NCBI RefSeq assembly: GCF_036850765.1
Contig: NC_089492.1
Span: 73,093,982 to 73,157,981 of the forward strand
From: Saccopteryx bilineata
Lineage: Eukaryota > Chordata > Mammalia > Chiroptera > Emballonuridae
DNA: 64,000 nt
Direction of reading: 5' to 3'
Positions 47,585 through 59,860 of this stretch are shown here, one piece after another. A program made the translations under genes and the position numbers. The number at the start of each line of letters is the position of its first letter. The stretch's first letter is position 1. Under the pieces are notes generated by a model. The model made no database searches and had not been told where the DNA came from. It saw only the letters and a list, made by a program, of their open reading frames with translations.

Positions 47585-47964
47585 CTTTTTTTTCCTTTTA
47601 TTATTAAGTGAGAAGAGGGGAGGCAGAGATAAACTCCCACATGCACCCCTACAGGGATCCACCTGGCAAGCTTCCCATGGGGCAATGCTCTACCCATCTG
47701 GGGCCACTGTTCTTTTGCTAGGCAACCAAGCTATTTTAATGCCTGAGGTGAGGCCATGGAGCCATCCTCAGTGCCCAGGGCCAACTTGCTCAAACCGTTT
47801 GATCCATGGCTGTGAGAGGGGAAGAAAGAGAGAAGAGAGAAAGAAAGAGAGAGAGAGAAGGGGGAAGGGTGAAGAAGCAGATGGCCCCTTCTCCTGAGGA
47901 AATCAAACCTGGGTCTTTCACATGCTAGGCCAACACTCTACTGCTGAGCCAACCTGCCAGGTCC
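47585..47964 (-). mobile_element. tRNA-derived SINE (bat Rhin-1-like), oldest-looking copy
   Basis: Minus-strand copy recognised by its order of landmarks: GGGATCCACCTGGC, the GAGAGAAAG purine block (47820-47860, expanded), GAAATCAAACC for the B box and CCAACCTGCCAGGTCC for the head. Many substitutions and small indels, including loss of GGGCACA between body and head, mark it as the most diverged of the nine. Flanks GCCATTGATTC (47575 on) and GCCAATCTTTC (47965 on) are only suggestive of a duplication. Confidence 0.82.
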
Positions 47965-47970
47965 GCCAAT

Positions 47971-48895
47971 CTTTCTAAAATATATGTTATTCAGATCCTA
48001 CATTAACCTATATAATTAGTATTTTTAAATTGTTTGTATTTGTGGTTATAGCACAGAACTGTCATATATAATTGACATGTTGTTCCTTTTATCACAAGAA
48101 TAAAACAGATCCCAATAGGCAGTACCAATCTCTTAAGTAAACTATGTAAGAGTGACCATAGTAACTACTACAGTCTCTCATAGGCAGTCGTCTTGTGGAC
48201 TCTGCTAAGTACATTATATTCTAAAACCATAATGATGATCAGAAGTCCTCAGATGATACTCTTTCTCTGGGTCAGGATCAGTCCCTGCTAAAGAAGTCTA
48301 TGTTTAGCCTAGTTAAAATGGCCATTAAGTGTGAATTTCTCCATGTAGTTGCAAAAATGCATATTCATGACAACTTTTATAAGAGAAAATATTTATCATT
48401 TTAATTTAGAAGGAAATTGGATGGTCTCCAGCATTTAGACAAGAAAAGTTTTGCATATTTTTTTTCCTTTGGCAGTTTTTCTTATCCGCTATAATTGATT
48501 TTCAACTACTCCAGGATCAAGCATTATCTTGCCTTGATCATTACATTAACTCAGTATCACTATGCTTTTTACTGACACAACTGAATAGTCTAGATTGCTT
48601 AGATCCAGAGGGGAAAAAATACTTTAGCAGGTCCAATTCTCAGAGATTTTCACAGAAAATTCTCTCAAGGTGGCCAGTTGTGATATAAAATCCTCACAGC
48701 TTTAAAATTGTTCCTGGGACATTAAAGAACTCTCTGTCACCCCAGCAGGAATTACTGTATCTGAATAGCACCGAGGTTTCTGGTATAGAAAAGGTCTTAG
48801 ACATTTGGTAATAATTCACAGCTTTCATACTGTGAACTTTTTTTTATTGGAATTTGCTCCCACATTTCTGGAGCATTTTTCTGATCATTTTAAGA
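47971..48895. other. Unassigned AT-rich DNA
   Basis: No gene or repeat recognised. Confidence 0.4.
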
Positions 48896-48905
48896 GTCAG
48901 ATTAG

Positions 48906-49301
48906 CCCTGGCCAGTTGGCTCAGCAGTAGAGCGTCGGCCTGGCATGCGGGGGACCCGGGTTCGATTCCCGGCCAGGGCATATAGGAGAAGCGCCCATTT
49001 GCTTCTCCACCCCCCCTCCTTCCTCTCTGTCTCTCTCTTCCCCTCCCGCAGTCAAGGGGCTCCATTGGAGCAAAGATGGCCCGGGCGCTGGGGATGGCTC
49101 CTTGGCCTCTGCCCCAGGCGCTAGAGTGGCTCTGGTCGTGGCAGAGCAACACCCCAGAGGGGCAGAGCATCACCCCCTGGTGGGCAGAGCTCGCCCCTGG
49201 TGGGCGTGCCCGGTGGATCCCGGTCGGGCACATGCGGGAATCTGTCTGACTGTCTCTCCCCATTTCCAGCTTCAGAAAAATACAAAAAAAAAAAAAAAAA
49301 G
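48906..49301 (+). mobile_element. tRNA-derived SINE (bat Rhin-1-like), near-consensus copy
   Basis: Full-length copy. The head CCCTGGCCAGTTGGCTCAGC has an A-box-like TGGCTCAGCAGTAGAGC and perfect B box GGTTCGATTCC; the body is intact and the tail is ATAC followed by a pure A run. A perfect 10-bp target duplication GTCAGATTAG flanks it (48896-48905 and 49302-49311). CpGs are well preserved. With 11545-11948 it is the youngest-looking copy. The antisense 139-aa frame at 48844-49263 is spurious. Confidence 0.96.
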
Positions 49302-49460
49302 GTCAGATTAGGTTCCATGGAAGTATCCCAAAGTTATCCTCTGATAAACACTGCAAGAAGCCTGTTACAAGAGTTGACACAAATCTATCCTATTAAATAA
49401 TCTGTGTATTGCATTACTGTAATTTCTTCAAAATTTAATACTTTCAACAATGGTACTTAC

Positions 49461-50075
49461 TGTTAAGCCTAATCCGGAGGGACTCGAAACATTGAAGACA
49501 CAAACAAAGTCCGTTGATTACACATCAAAGCTTTATTGTCTAGCTTGATCAAGCCACGGCAACTCTGACAGAGGTCTGAGGGAGAGCGCACCGGCCCTTT
49601 GTTCTACTTAATTTTTATAGTTTTGTAAGTGGGAAGTACAAAAGCAAAAATTGTAATTAGGAGCCCCTTACCACTATTGGTTATAGTCATATGTCCTTTA
49701 ACATGATAGGACCACGTTCAATTTGCAAGCCATACATTATTTTGGAGAAAACAAAATTTACAAGTCATTGCTATAAGAAAAGGTTTATTTTGGCTTTTCT
49801 CTCCCTGTACCTGGCTAGCCATTCCCCCCTTTCCCCACAGGCATGGTGGAATGTCTGGGAATCCATGTTTTCCTCCCCTTTGCATTTACAATACAATGCC
49901 AAGGGCCATCTGGTCATGCCAATCACACAGTACAGGGACTATTTCTCACAATTTCTCTGCACACCTTAACCCAAATTAATAAAATGTTCTTCAAGCCTCC
50001 CAAATTATTAATATTAATTCTGTAGCTTTTGGTACTTTACAACACCTGTGGGTGAGGTGGCGCAGTGGCTTCTCA
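49461..50075 (-). mobile_element. Solo LTR of an endogenous retrovirus, complete ends
   Basis: Minus-strand LTR of about 615 bp. It begins TGAGAAGCC (plus-strand end 50075) and ends GGCTTAACA (plus-strand start 49461), so the termini are TG...CA with near-matching inverted repeats (7 of 9 bases). A perfect 5-bp duplication CTTAC flanks it (49456-49460 and 50076-50080). Inside are a TATA-like ACTATAAAAATTAAG (about 49607-49621) and, 70 to 80 bp downstream, the AATAAA poly(A) signal (about 49540-49545). No primer-binding site or viral gene adjoins either end, so the body was lost by LTR recombination. The retroviral class is not certain. Confidence 0.8.
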
Positions 50076-50374
50076 CTTACTTTGGATTAAAAGGAAGGGC
50101 TAAAATATTGTTACGTGTATTTTTTAGGCAATAAACACAGCAGGCTTTACTTCAGAATATCGTGCCTTAATTTGGTAGTAAATTTTCACAATCTACCTTG
50201 TAATTAAAATTTTTTTTGAAGAATTTTACATCAGAAACCCTAGGAAAATTCTGAAACATCATTAATTAAAAAATTGGCTTTCAAAATAAATTATTTTTAT
50301 TACTTTTTTATTTTCAATGCCTTTTCCATCTCGAAACATGATGATTCTCATTAACTCACAAATGGTATTACACA

Positions 50375-50378
<4 letters not shown>

Positions 50379-50436
<58 letters not shown>
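50379..50436. repeat. (TA)29 microsatellite
   Basis: 58 bp of uninterrupted TA, the longest pure tract in the window. Likely polymorphic and cruciform-prone. Confidence 0.95.
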
Positions 50437-50439
<3 letters not shown>

Positions 50440-51609
50440 CAATATCTTAATGGCAATTAGAGAAGATTACATCCTAAATAGAATCAGTTCAAGGTATTAA
50501 ATTAGGAGTAATCTCCCCAGTTTTTGAATAAAGTAGATGAGGAAGTTCCTGGCCACCCCACTAGAATCCATCTGTTAGTAAATACCCACAAAGAGCAACT
50601 GGGGTGTTTGCATGTTGATCTGTGGGCAGTGCAACCCAGGAACAGTCAGCACTAATGAAGCATATCAGATCAAGTTAATTAGCACTTACCCTTCCTCCTT
50701 CACAGAGTCCTTCTTTCAGGCTGCATTCAACATCCATTCCAAGTGTGTACTTTCTAGAATCAAAGTGGGGACTGAATGACCTATCCTTGGGAAAGAGTGT
50801 CCACTAAACCCCAGCTATCCACATTTCTTTGTCACCATCATCAGTAACTTCACTTTATGTTGGCACCAATTTTTATTTTTCCTGTTTAAAAAGGTAAGTC
50901 CTTCTTTTAAACATAAAATGTATGTGATAGTCAATTCATAAAACAAAATATTTAATATCTTAAAGTACCAACCCATGAAATAAAAGACATGTTTTTTTAA
51001 AGACATGTTTTTCTACTTGTCTTCCTTCACTACTTTTAAAAATATGAGTGTAAAAGAGGTTTTTTTTAAAAATCATAGTTTATATAATTGTTTAAGTTGC
51101 TATATCTGTCTCCTGTTTTTACTGATTTAAAGTATCTTTTGTGGGATTAAGTATATTTAGCATTTCCTAAAAGGAAAACATCATTTCCATTTGAGTGGTG
51201 TGAGTTGGAACAAAAAATGCTTCTGTCCTCAAATATTTTTCTATTTCCAAACATCTCTTTTATGCCTGTTTGAACCAATGAAAGAAATACTTTTATGAGG
51301 CTATTTTGTTGTTTGGACTTCATGTAATGTTCTTTTCTACAGAGCTTCCAATGCCTTTATATGTACAAGGAACTCAGATTTCTAGAAAATCAACCAAGAT
51401 AGGACTCCAGTAAGTGGATGGTTTGATTCATCACTTACTTTATTTATGCATTCTTTTAATACTGCCTAGTACCTCTATTGCTTTATACAATGTAAGAAAT
51501 CATCTCCATTGCACCATGTAAGTCAAACCAAAGTGTTAGCTTTTCATAAAATTTTATAAATTATCTTTTAGTTGTATTCTGTTTTTGGAGGATTCCTTTC
51601 TCCTTTACT
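50437..51609. other. Unassigned AT-rich DNA
   Basis: No gene or repeat I can support. 50520-50800 is slightly less AT-rich. Confidence 0.4.
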
Positions 51610-51790
51610 TACTAGACAGGTCACATGACATGAGTGAATAAACTTACTGAGCCTCAACTTTCTCACAGAAATGCTGTGAGGATTAATGGGATAATGCATA
51701 TGAAAATATTACTAAATTTTAAAACTAAATATGGGCTCAATATTATTACTGTTATTACTATTATTATTAGATTATTACACCCAATCAAAG
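51610..51790 (-). repeat. MIR SINE
   Basis: On the plus strand, 'taaacttactgagcctcaactttctcacagaaatgctgtgaggattaatgggataatgcatatgaaaatattactaaa' and the following 'ttattactgttattactattattatt' are the reverse complement of MIR (acttaacctctctgagcctcagtttcctcatctg ... tgtgaggattaaatgagataatgcatgtaaa ... ttattattatt). Confidence 0.75.
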
Positions 51791-54579
51791 ACATCAAAAT
51801 TACTATTATTATCATCATTAATGTCACCATGATATGCCCAAAGGTGCTGTGAATTTTTAAATAAAAATAATGCCTGGTAAGTGTTAGGAGAAGAAAGAAA
51901 TGATGGCAGGAGAGTACACACAATTTATTGTGGTAGTGATCAGTTTCTCCAACATATGGTACTGTGTCATTAATTTCTACACTAAAAACTAATGCGTATG
52001 CACACTATTTTAAAACAAATAGAAGTATAATTTACATTTTACAACTTAAGTAGCTCACAGGTATTTAATATATTTAATATTCTTCATGTTTCATGTTCAA
52101 TGGCCTTCCTGACAATGGTAATATAGTGTTCCTCTGGGAATTACATTATATCAGAACACTGCAGTAGTAAAAGACAATTTGAACATAATTTGAAGGAGTT
52201 GGATTGTCAATACTGATTCAGACTTATTGGTCTTCTATTGCTAATAATGCCAAATGATATGCTGGAAGTCTAGAAGACAGTGATAATTGTGGTTATAAGG
52301 AAGAACTTCAGCCTTTCTTTCTATATATACAGTATATACAATGTAGAATTTGCTAAATGCATTAATATGCTTTGGTCCTTCAATTTGTTTTAATCTAAAA
52401 TGAAATCTATTTATTTTTAACCAGAAAATGCCATTTAAACCTCTTATATCATTGAGTTGGGTAGGTTGAAATAATCTGTTCTAAACCCACTTTAAAATAT
52501 GTGTTATTGTCTAGGCCAGAGAATTTTCCCCTCATTATCACCTCATAAAACAACTACTAGAGGAGACTAGACTTCTTACCCTAATGCAGTTGTAATGAAG
52601 TGAAAGTTCTCTGGTTTGCTTTGGATTCTTCCTCACAGAGTTGTGCAACCCAAGCCAGAACATACCTTGGCTCATGTATTGGGGCATTTTTTTTCTTCCC
52701 CCATAATTAGAGGTTAGAGACTGGAGAGCTTAACTAAAAACAAGGAATTCTTAAACAATTTGTGGTTAGTCATTTACTATGAAAATCAGAAAAAGAAAAA
52801 TCTCCGAGTTTCACAAAATCATCCTAATACTGAGAGCTTTTAACAAGTTTATTGTAAACATTTCTGAGGGCACTAATGGAAACTTCATTACCATTAGAAC
52901 CATAGAGAAATTAACTGTGGCCTCAAATATATGTACAAGTTGGTGAAGTTTCAAGGAACCAGAAACTGTTAAAAAGAGAGATTGAATATTTGTATTTAGA
53001 ATCTCTATCTACCTTATTCTAAAGTATACTAATTGAAAATCACTACCGGTTTGAACTCCACTAGGGAGTTAGTTCTAATAAGCATTCATGTAATTTTCAT
53101 TGGTACTATTCTACAATTTTACATCACTACCTCAGTCTAAAAAGTCATACTAAGTTATCATAGTCTCTCCCAGATGTTTAGAAAGAGATGGAAACAATTC
53201 TTAAAAAGAGTCACTTTTCTCTACTTCACACATTAGGCAATTTCTGTAGTACAGATTTTATAAATATGCTCCTTCAGTATTCATGGAAAATTCTCCTTTC
53301 TTAATAATAACCACATCATGAGCTGCTGAAGTCTTTCTCAAAAAACCACACAACCGCATACTAATGTAGCATATAAACTCTAATTTTTAGAGTTATTTCA
53401 CAAAACGACTTGTACAACAGTGAATACACATACTTTTCTAATTTGTGAAATTTAAAGACATGTCTGGCTATACAAAATTAGAAAATGGTTTATTCTTTAT
53501 GTTATTGTTTGCATATCAATATTTGGGGGGAAAAAGAAAAAAGCAAACTACAGTAGAACAATAGCTAAGGGTATTAAACTTCAGATTTTCTTGCTTTCTT
53601 TGGACAAAATACTATAGATTCATTTTCTTTTTGTCTTTGTGATAAATTCCACTTTGTCTTTGAAGATCCCTTATCATCTCTAACTACACCTACATTGTCC
53701 ATTTTCCTAACTTAGGTATAAAAATACATTAAATATCTATTGTATGTCAGTGATGAATGTAGTATATATTGAATTAAGTCATTTTAAATATTTTGTGAAA
53801 ACTTCTAAGGACTATACATATTTCTAGTTATTTTCCTGTTAATAATTATTGCCTATGTGAAATATTCAAAATAATTTCCAAATAAATTGTAGGCTTCGTA
53901 TTGGATCAGAATACTCTGCCAAATTTGGAAGGAATAAAAGAGACTATCAGGAATTCTTGACTCTGGCAGTATAAAGCTTTAGAAAGGAAAAGAACACTGT
54001 AAATTGATAAAAAGTGTTCATAAACTCTACCACAGGTTGATTGTTACATAATATTTGTGAGCTCTAGAGAATCTATGTAAATGTTGTGGGGAAATGCAGC
54101 TGTCCAAGACTGGGGGCCTGGCTGTGCATCCAAATATATCCAGTTGTGTTTGAAGGGCTAGCCGTGGCAGCCTGCTGGAGAGCTAAAATATACAAAACAT
54201 ATTATTGATATGGAAAATAATCATTTTGTTGTAAATATGGTTGAGTATTGGTAATTTCTTTTGGTTTAACCTTATGTCTATACTTGAGGACTAAACACTG
54301 TTTAGGCGATATCTCTTCGTTAGGGGAAATAAAAACCAGAGGTAGGACAATCTTGAAACATTTCAACTTGTGCTAAAAGCTAGGGGTAAAAAAATCTGAG
54401 GGCAAAAATTAGAGCCATTTTGATGATATAAGAAAGAGGAAGGTACAAAGAAGCACTGATTTATGAACCCAGTCGTGTGGAGGATGCTCATGCATTTCAG
54501 TGTGGCAGTGGGAGCAAACCATAATGACAATAATTATGGGCTAATTCCTATGATTTTATGATTAATTGTTTTCATGGTT
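51791..54579. other. Unassigned AT-rich DNA
   Basis: No gene or secure repeat in about 2.8 kb. Confidence 0.4.
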
Positions 54580-54785
54580 ATTCACTTAGCCATTCATTTA
54601 TTCTTTCATTCAATCAACAATTTTTTGCTGGGATTACACTGTGTAGTAGGAATAGTGAGAGGTGCTGGAAAGAAGAAAAGATATTTTTAAAATCTTATTC
54701 AAGGTGATAACTCAAACAAGGAAATAAAGGATATAGTAAGTATGAAAAATGCTGTAAGGAGGTGGATATTAAATATTAAACTCTT
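54580..54785. repeat. Ancient interspersed repeat-like fragment
   Basis: 'cattcatttattctttcattcaatcaacaattttttgctggg' followed by 'ttacactgtgtagtaggaatagtgagaggtgctgg' and 'aacaaggaaataaagga' resembles an old mammalian repeat (attcattcattcaacaaatatttattgag...ggcactgtgctaggcgctgg). Family not secured. Confidence 0.4.
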
Positions 54786-55099
54786 TTTCTTTCTTCCCCC
54801 TTTATTCCTTGATTGCTAGTAAGCTCAAAGCACTTGCAATAAAAAAGAACTAATAAATCTGCCTTATGACTTTGATTCAATTTTCTACATTAATTCTTTC
54901 TTTGCCCAAATATCCTTATCTATTTATTTTGACTGTTTTATCATTTTGGAATGAGAAAGAAAACAAATAAATAAATTGAAAATAGCCATGCTGATAAATA
55001 AATGTTTTTGTGCTCTAAGAATGTTCGTTTTCTACTCCAACAAAAAGATTATCTTGCATGATAGCCATGTAAGGGAGGAAAAATACAAATCTTGAAGTC
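54786..55099. other. Unassigned AT-rich DNA
   Basis: Nothing recognised. Confidence 0.35.
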
Positions 55100-55230
55100 A
55101 ATGGGCCTGAATCACAATTTTGAGGTATTGCAGATCATGTATCCTTTGTGAAGACACTGAGAATTGTTATCAGGATGAAAAGTGGCTGGCACCCAGTTGG
55201 CCTTCAGTAAATGTTGCTTGAATCTGACTC
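55100..55230 (-). repeat. MIR SINE fragment
   Basis: 'ttgttatcaggatgaaaagtggctggcacccagttggccttcagtaaatgttgcttgaa' fits reversed MIR (gtgaggattaaatgag...gtgcctggcacatagtaggcgctcaataaatgtt). Confidence 0.5.
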
Positions 55231-56270
55231 TAACTCTTAATTAAGATAGTCATGGGAGGCTCTTGAGATTTTTCTCTTGTTTGAATCTCCACATGGTGGA
55301 CCTATTCTTTTATTTCAGTTATGACCTACATTTCTATCTCACTTGCCAAAGTGGTGTCCAGTCATCAAATAGACAGTACTCCTAAATCTTCAATGAAATT
55401 AAAGATTTCCAAGCACTCAGAATCTGTGGCCAATGTTGTGGATGTTACCAGCCAAGACCTACACATGGCCCCAAAGTTAACAATTTCTCTCATTAGGAGA
55501 CCAGTCCAGACTGACTTACTACCTCTTAGTCTCAGTCTTCATTTCAGATTTCCTGGATGGAAAACCCAATTACCTTAATCCTATTTAGACTACTAATGAT
55601 GTGATTGAAAGATAAAGGGACAAACAGTGTCTAACATGCAGGAATTTGTAATGAATGTGTATGCTAACAATTAGTAGAGAAGCCACATCTCCAATTATTA
55701 TGATATCTGTTATCATACCATAATTCTTTTATCATTACCTGGATCTAGCACCAGTACTGTATTAAGCCCTTTGTCTTTTGCTGATATAGTCCCATGAATT
55801 ATTTCTTGCTTGTAGGACTGATACGCAAACCTTGAAGTCAAAACTGTAGTACAACTTCAAGTCAGTACATAAAAGGGTAAATACCAAATTCCATAGAAGA
55901 AGAAAAGTAACTAATTCTTCAGTGTTGATAAAGAAGAGAAGTTTTAAACATGAGGTGCTTTTCAAAGGCATTTAAGAAATGATACCCAGAGCTGTTTGGA
56001 GAACACTTCCCTATAACGGGCTAGAGCACTGAGTGAACAATATTGGATCCTGGCATTAGGAGCCATCACCCACCTTTCTATCAGGACTGACACCTGCCAC
56101 ATCTTCTTATCTTTGTTTTACATGGTCCCTATTGAAAACCCATGCCTCCTCTTGAAATCTGTCTTCCCCAAACTTTAGCTTCCCAGCCTCCTAAAATCTT
56201 CTCTAATGAATTAACTTTTTCATTGTTGGTCAAATAAGTTTGTAAAATATAATTTTTATGTTTGCTCACT
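55231..56270. other. Unassigned DNA
   Basis: An 85-codon open frame at 55321-55578 has no recognisable domain or splice context. Otherwise nothing. Confidence 0.35.
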
Positions 56271-56277
56271 TATAATT

Positions 56278-56698
56278 TGCACTGGGGGCTGGGCAGTTCC
56301 AGGTATATATGGTCTGTAAAATTGCAAATTACCTTCCAGCTTGGGAAGGGCCATTGTTTTGTTAATGTTTGCTGAAGGGGAGGTTTTCAGGCAAGAAAGT
56401 TTTGAAAAGAGAGAGAAGAAGAAGAGGCAGAAAAAAGCCATGTTGGCAGAGAAAGAGAAAGTATGCATATGGGGAATCAGAGGTGAGGGAATTTTTCGAG
56501 CTCAGCTGAGACTGGTGAGGCCTTTGATTCTAGGAGGAACCAGAGAAGATTCTCCTGATTATGGAACTGAAGAATATGTCAGGGCTTTGGGAGCTCTGAA
56601 TGAGTGAAAGGGAAGTGTTTTGCCTGCCAGTTTGCTTGTCAGCAATAAAGGAATGGCCCCCAATTTTTTGGCTTCACTGTTTCTTTACCATCTGCCCA
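56278..56698 (+). mobile_element. Candidate solo LTR
   Basis: LTR-like architecture: TGCACTGGGGGC at the proposed left edge, a TATATATGG box near 56307, a purine-rich middle, an AATAAA poly(A) signal at 56644-56649 and CATCTGCCCA at the proposed right edge. AATT flanks both proposed edges (56274-56277 and 56699-56702), which would be a 4-bp duplication, but AATT is common in such DNA. The ends share little inverted repetition and the true right edge may lie further right. No viral gene is present. The 88-aa frame at 56341-56607 lies inside and is not supported. Confidence 0.4.
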
Positions 56699-56719
56699 AA
56701 TTCAATGAGAACCTGCATG

Positions 56720-57829
56720 TGCATGGCTGTGACCATTGGCCATATATTCTTATTTTAAGCTTCATCTTGACCACCTTCATGATTTCACTGAACCAATATA
56801 TTGCTTAAGATCACTGCTTCTCAAATGGAAGCAGCTTTTTTTCTGTTACATCATGGGTAGGTACCTCCTGTCCTGAAAGTCCTTCACTTTCAGGATATGT
56901 TCTACTCCCTAGAGCTTCTTGAATGCTCTAAATTCTTCCTGAAAAAACTTCTTTGGCACCTACTTTCTTCAGATGTCACATCCTCCCTCCCTCCTCATCA
57001 CTGGCACTCACTGTCATTCATCAAAAATTCGGTTCAAAATCTTCCTTTTGCAGTTCTCCTGCCAATGTTCTGGCCACTCACTCATCCACTTATTATAGGA
57101 AAGATAGACTAGTAAAAGCTGAAAATTTAATATGAATAGTCACATGGCATACATGATTCTTAAGTACTGGAGCTAATTTTCTATAAAAACATAAAGCTAA
57201 ACTTAAATAGCCAAAATTTGCTGTGCTACATCATGCTGTGTTAAAAAAACTCAGCGTTAGCTTACTATACAAGTATTCCCACCTCTTCCCACAACTTCTA
57301 ACCATGCATGTATTTGCTTTCTCCCTTATACTGCCCTCTCTTCCACTCATCCTCCCAACGGTATAACTCTACCTCTGTTTATATATTCATTAAACAACAG
57401 CAGCATCGTTCATTATCATCTTAACTAGTTCACAGTGGCTGAGCCATTTTATGGCGATACTGGATCACGCCTGCCAGGCTTCTCTGTATCAGGACTTCCA
57501 TTCAGTACCAGCTAAGGGCATTTGAAAGCCAATTTGTTGGTAAGCCAACAAATATGGAGCAATAGTTGTAAAAACTTTCTTTTTATCTTACTTTTGTAGA
57601 TGCTTTGTAAAAAAAGATATTTTGGTGTTAAATATTCATGAAGATGTATACTTAATAGTTCCTGGCAAGAGTTAAAGACTCCCAGTGGGGGTATCTGTTT
57701 TATTTAATTATGATCAGGAACTTCTCTTTCACACTCTTTTTCATTCCAATGACTTTCATCACTTGTGAAGGTTTCAAAATTACGTATGAAAGACACATTT
57801 GACACAATAAAGTGTACCTCTTCATCCAA
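56720..57829. other. Unassigned DNA
   Basis: No gene or repeat recognised. Confidence 0.35.
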
Positions 57830-59860
57830 TGACCTTTTCCTCTGTTCCACACTCACTTCCCACAGACAACCCTAGACTGACATTACTAATTTCTAAAATC
57901 TCTGCTGCTAAACCCCTGCTCTCCAATCAAAACCTTTGTACTTTCTTTTTGCAAGTGCTTTCTTCAGAAATATCGTTTTTCTTTATGGAAAATCCCTTTA
58001 CCCTACAATCTTCTCTAATCCCTCAAGCTGAACTTCATTCTACTATTCCCTTGCAAGCATCCACAGTTCTCCATCCTATCTTCCTCAGTTACATTTACCA
58101 ATAAAAATTCCTATTCTGGATAAAAATTAGAAAATATCTTATTTGACCTCACTCATAGATAAGACTCTCACTTGCCCAAACACATAGAATAGGGGTTGGG
58201 TTGGCTCCCATGACAAAACTGAAAACTTTTGTTACAACAGTACCAGCTTTCTAGCTCTCTTCCATCTGAATCCTTAGTGTCCCTTCTACTGGAGTTGCAA
58301 ATTTTGCTCCCTCAGGTGGTAACATGTCTTGCTAGAGGTGGCTTCATTTTTTGTTATTTATTGTTCCAATCTGGCTCTAGCATCTGCTCCTACTTAACAT
58401 GTTATCTTTCCTCTTTTCCTTTCAAGCATTTCTGAGAGCAACTTTGGGAAGAGTTCAGACTTTGATTTTTGGCAGGAGTAACAAAAACTATCATTTACAT
58501 TCATGGCATTCTTTCCATTCTCTTTTTTTTATGGGACATAGTTAGAATCTGTTAGCATTCCCCCACTACCTTTATATATGTATTTTAAAGGAATTTCTGA
58601 TGTATTTTTGAGTTAGCTTTTAAGCTTTCATGTTTTACTGAAAATAAATTTTTGTCAGAAATTTGTTATCAATATAAAATTATGTAATTTCCATTACCTG
58701 CAAATGTGTGAAAAACTAATCACTAATTGAAATCTTAAGTTTCTTAAATATCCACTTTTAAATTTTCTTTATTATGATTATTATAATTGTAAATCTATTG
58801 ACTATTCTTTAACACGAGTTAACATTCCTTCTCTTTGAATCACATGATTTCTTATTCCATTTGTATCTGTCATGTTTTTACATCTTCACTCTATATTGAG
58901 TGGACGGACCAAAACACATATATATTTTTTTATCCTGACTCTAGCCTTGTAAGCATTTCTGGAGAAAAAAACAACAACACTTAAAACAGTTACATTCTAA
59001 ATTCATGCTAGCCAATATTATTGGGATTCCAAAAGACAGTCTGCAATCTTTTACTTCCATTTCGCACATCACCAATTCCAATCCTCTTCCTTTCAGCCCT
59101 CAAACAAATACCATAAAACATATATCTAGGTAATGCTTCTAAATCCTCTTGTATTGAGAATTAACCTCAACTCTTTTTTCCTATTACTGATATTCTCCTG
59201 ATATGTTACCACCATTCTTTTTTCTTTTTTTTCTCCAAATCAGAGGAAGAAAAAAAAAACATTTATTTTTAAGACAATTTCTTCTTGTTGTGATAATTGA
59301 TCTCCCCATCTATTGTATATATTTGTATATATTTACTCTACCCAACTCCATCCCATCAGTCTTCAAGTATTTTAATTTTTCCTTTCACTAACACTTTCTA
59401 TACCATGATTCCTCCTCAACCTATTTCTCATTGCCTTCATTTTCTGAATTTCTGTCATCATTATATGATATGGTTGCTTTTCAATGACACCTCACCCTTT
59501 TCTTCTGCAAATCTGCACCATTGGTTGTCTTCCTAACTCTAAAATCATGTTCTTTCATTCTTCTGCTCAATTTTGCATCAACTATCCTGTCTCTTTCCAT
59601 ACTTGGGTTCGGAAACTTCTAACACTTGCCATTATTTCAACTTTTGCTTCCATGCAAAAGACTCTGGAAGCATTGTCTCTAGCTATGCCCTCTTCCCCAG
59701 TCCTCTGACCTGTGTTTCCACTGCATTCTGAAATGTTTCTCATGGGGGAGTTTGGAGATCTTTAAGCTCTGTGTGTCTCTCTTTCAGAACTGTTCCTATT
59801 CCTGGTTTCCCAGTTTCTTGGACAAGATAACTGCCACTCTTTCACACAATTAATTTCTTA
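57830..59860. other. Pyrimidine-rich (plus strand) stretch, unassigned
   Basis: Two blocks (57830-58110 and about 59040-59830) are C/T-rich on the plus strand with repeated CTTCC/TTCTC words. Open frames of 60-90 codons here (57829-58104, 59297-59536, 59484-59708) are caused by this bias and lack recognisable domains. It could be a very old LINE fragment, but I cannot align it. Confidence 0.3.

Noticed and set aside
49461..50044. Solo LTR ending at the TGTT...AACA pair
   Set aside because: These ends give no matching duplication (ACTTAC versus CCTGTG). The 50075 end gives CTTAC on both sides and better inverted termini.
55321..55578. 85-aa plus-strand frame
   Set aside because: No family resemblance and no flanking splice or promoter evidence.
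56341..56607. 88-aa plus-strand frame rich in Lys and Glu
   Set aside because: It lies in the purine-rich middle of a candidate LTR; the charged residues reflect base composition.
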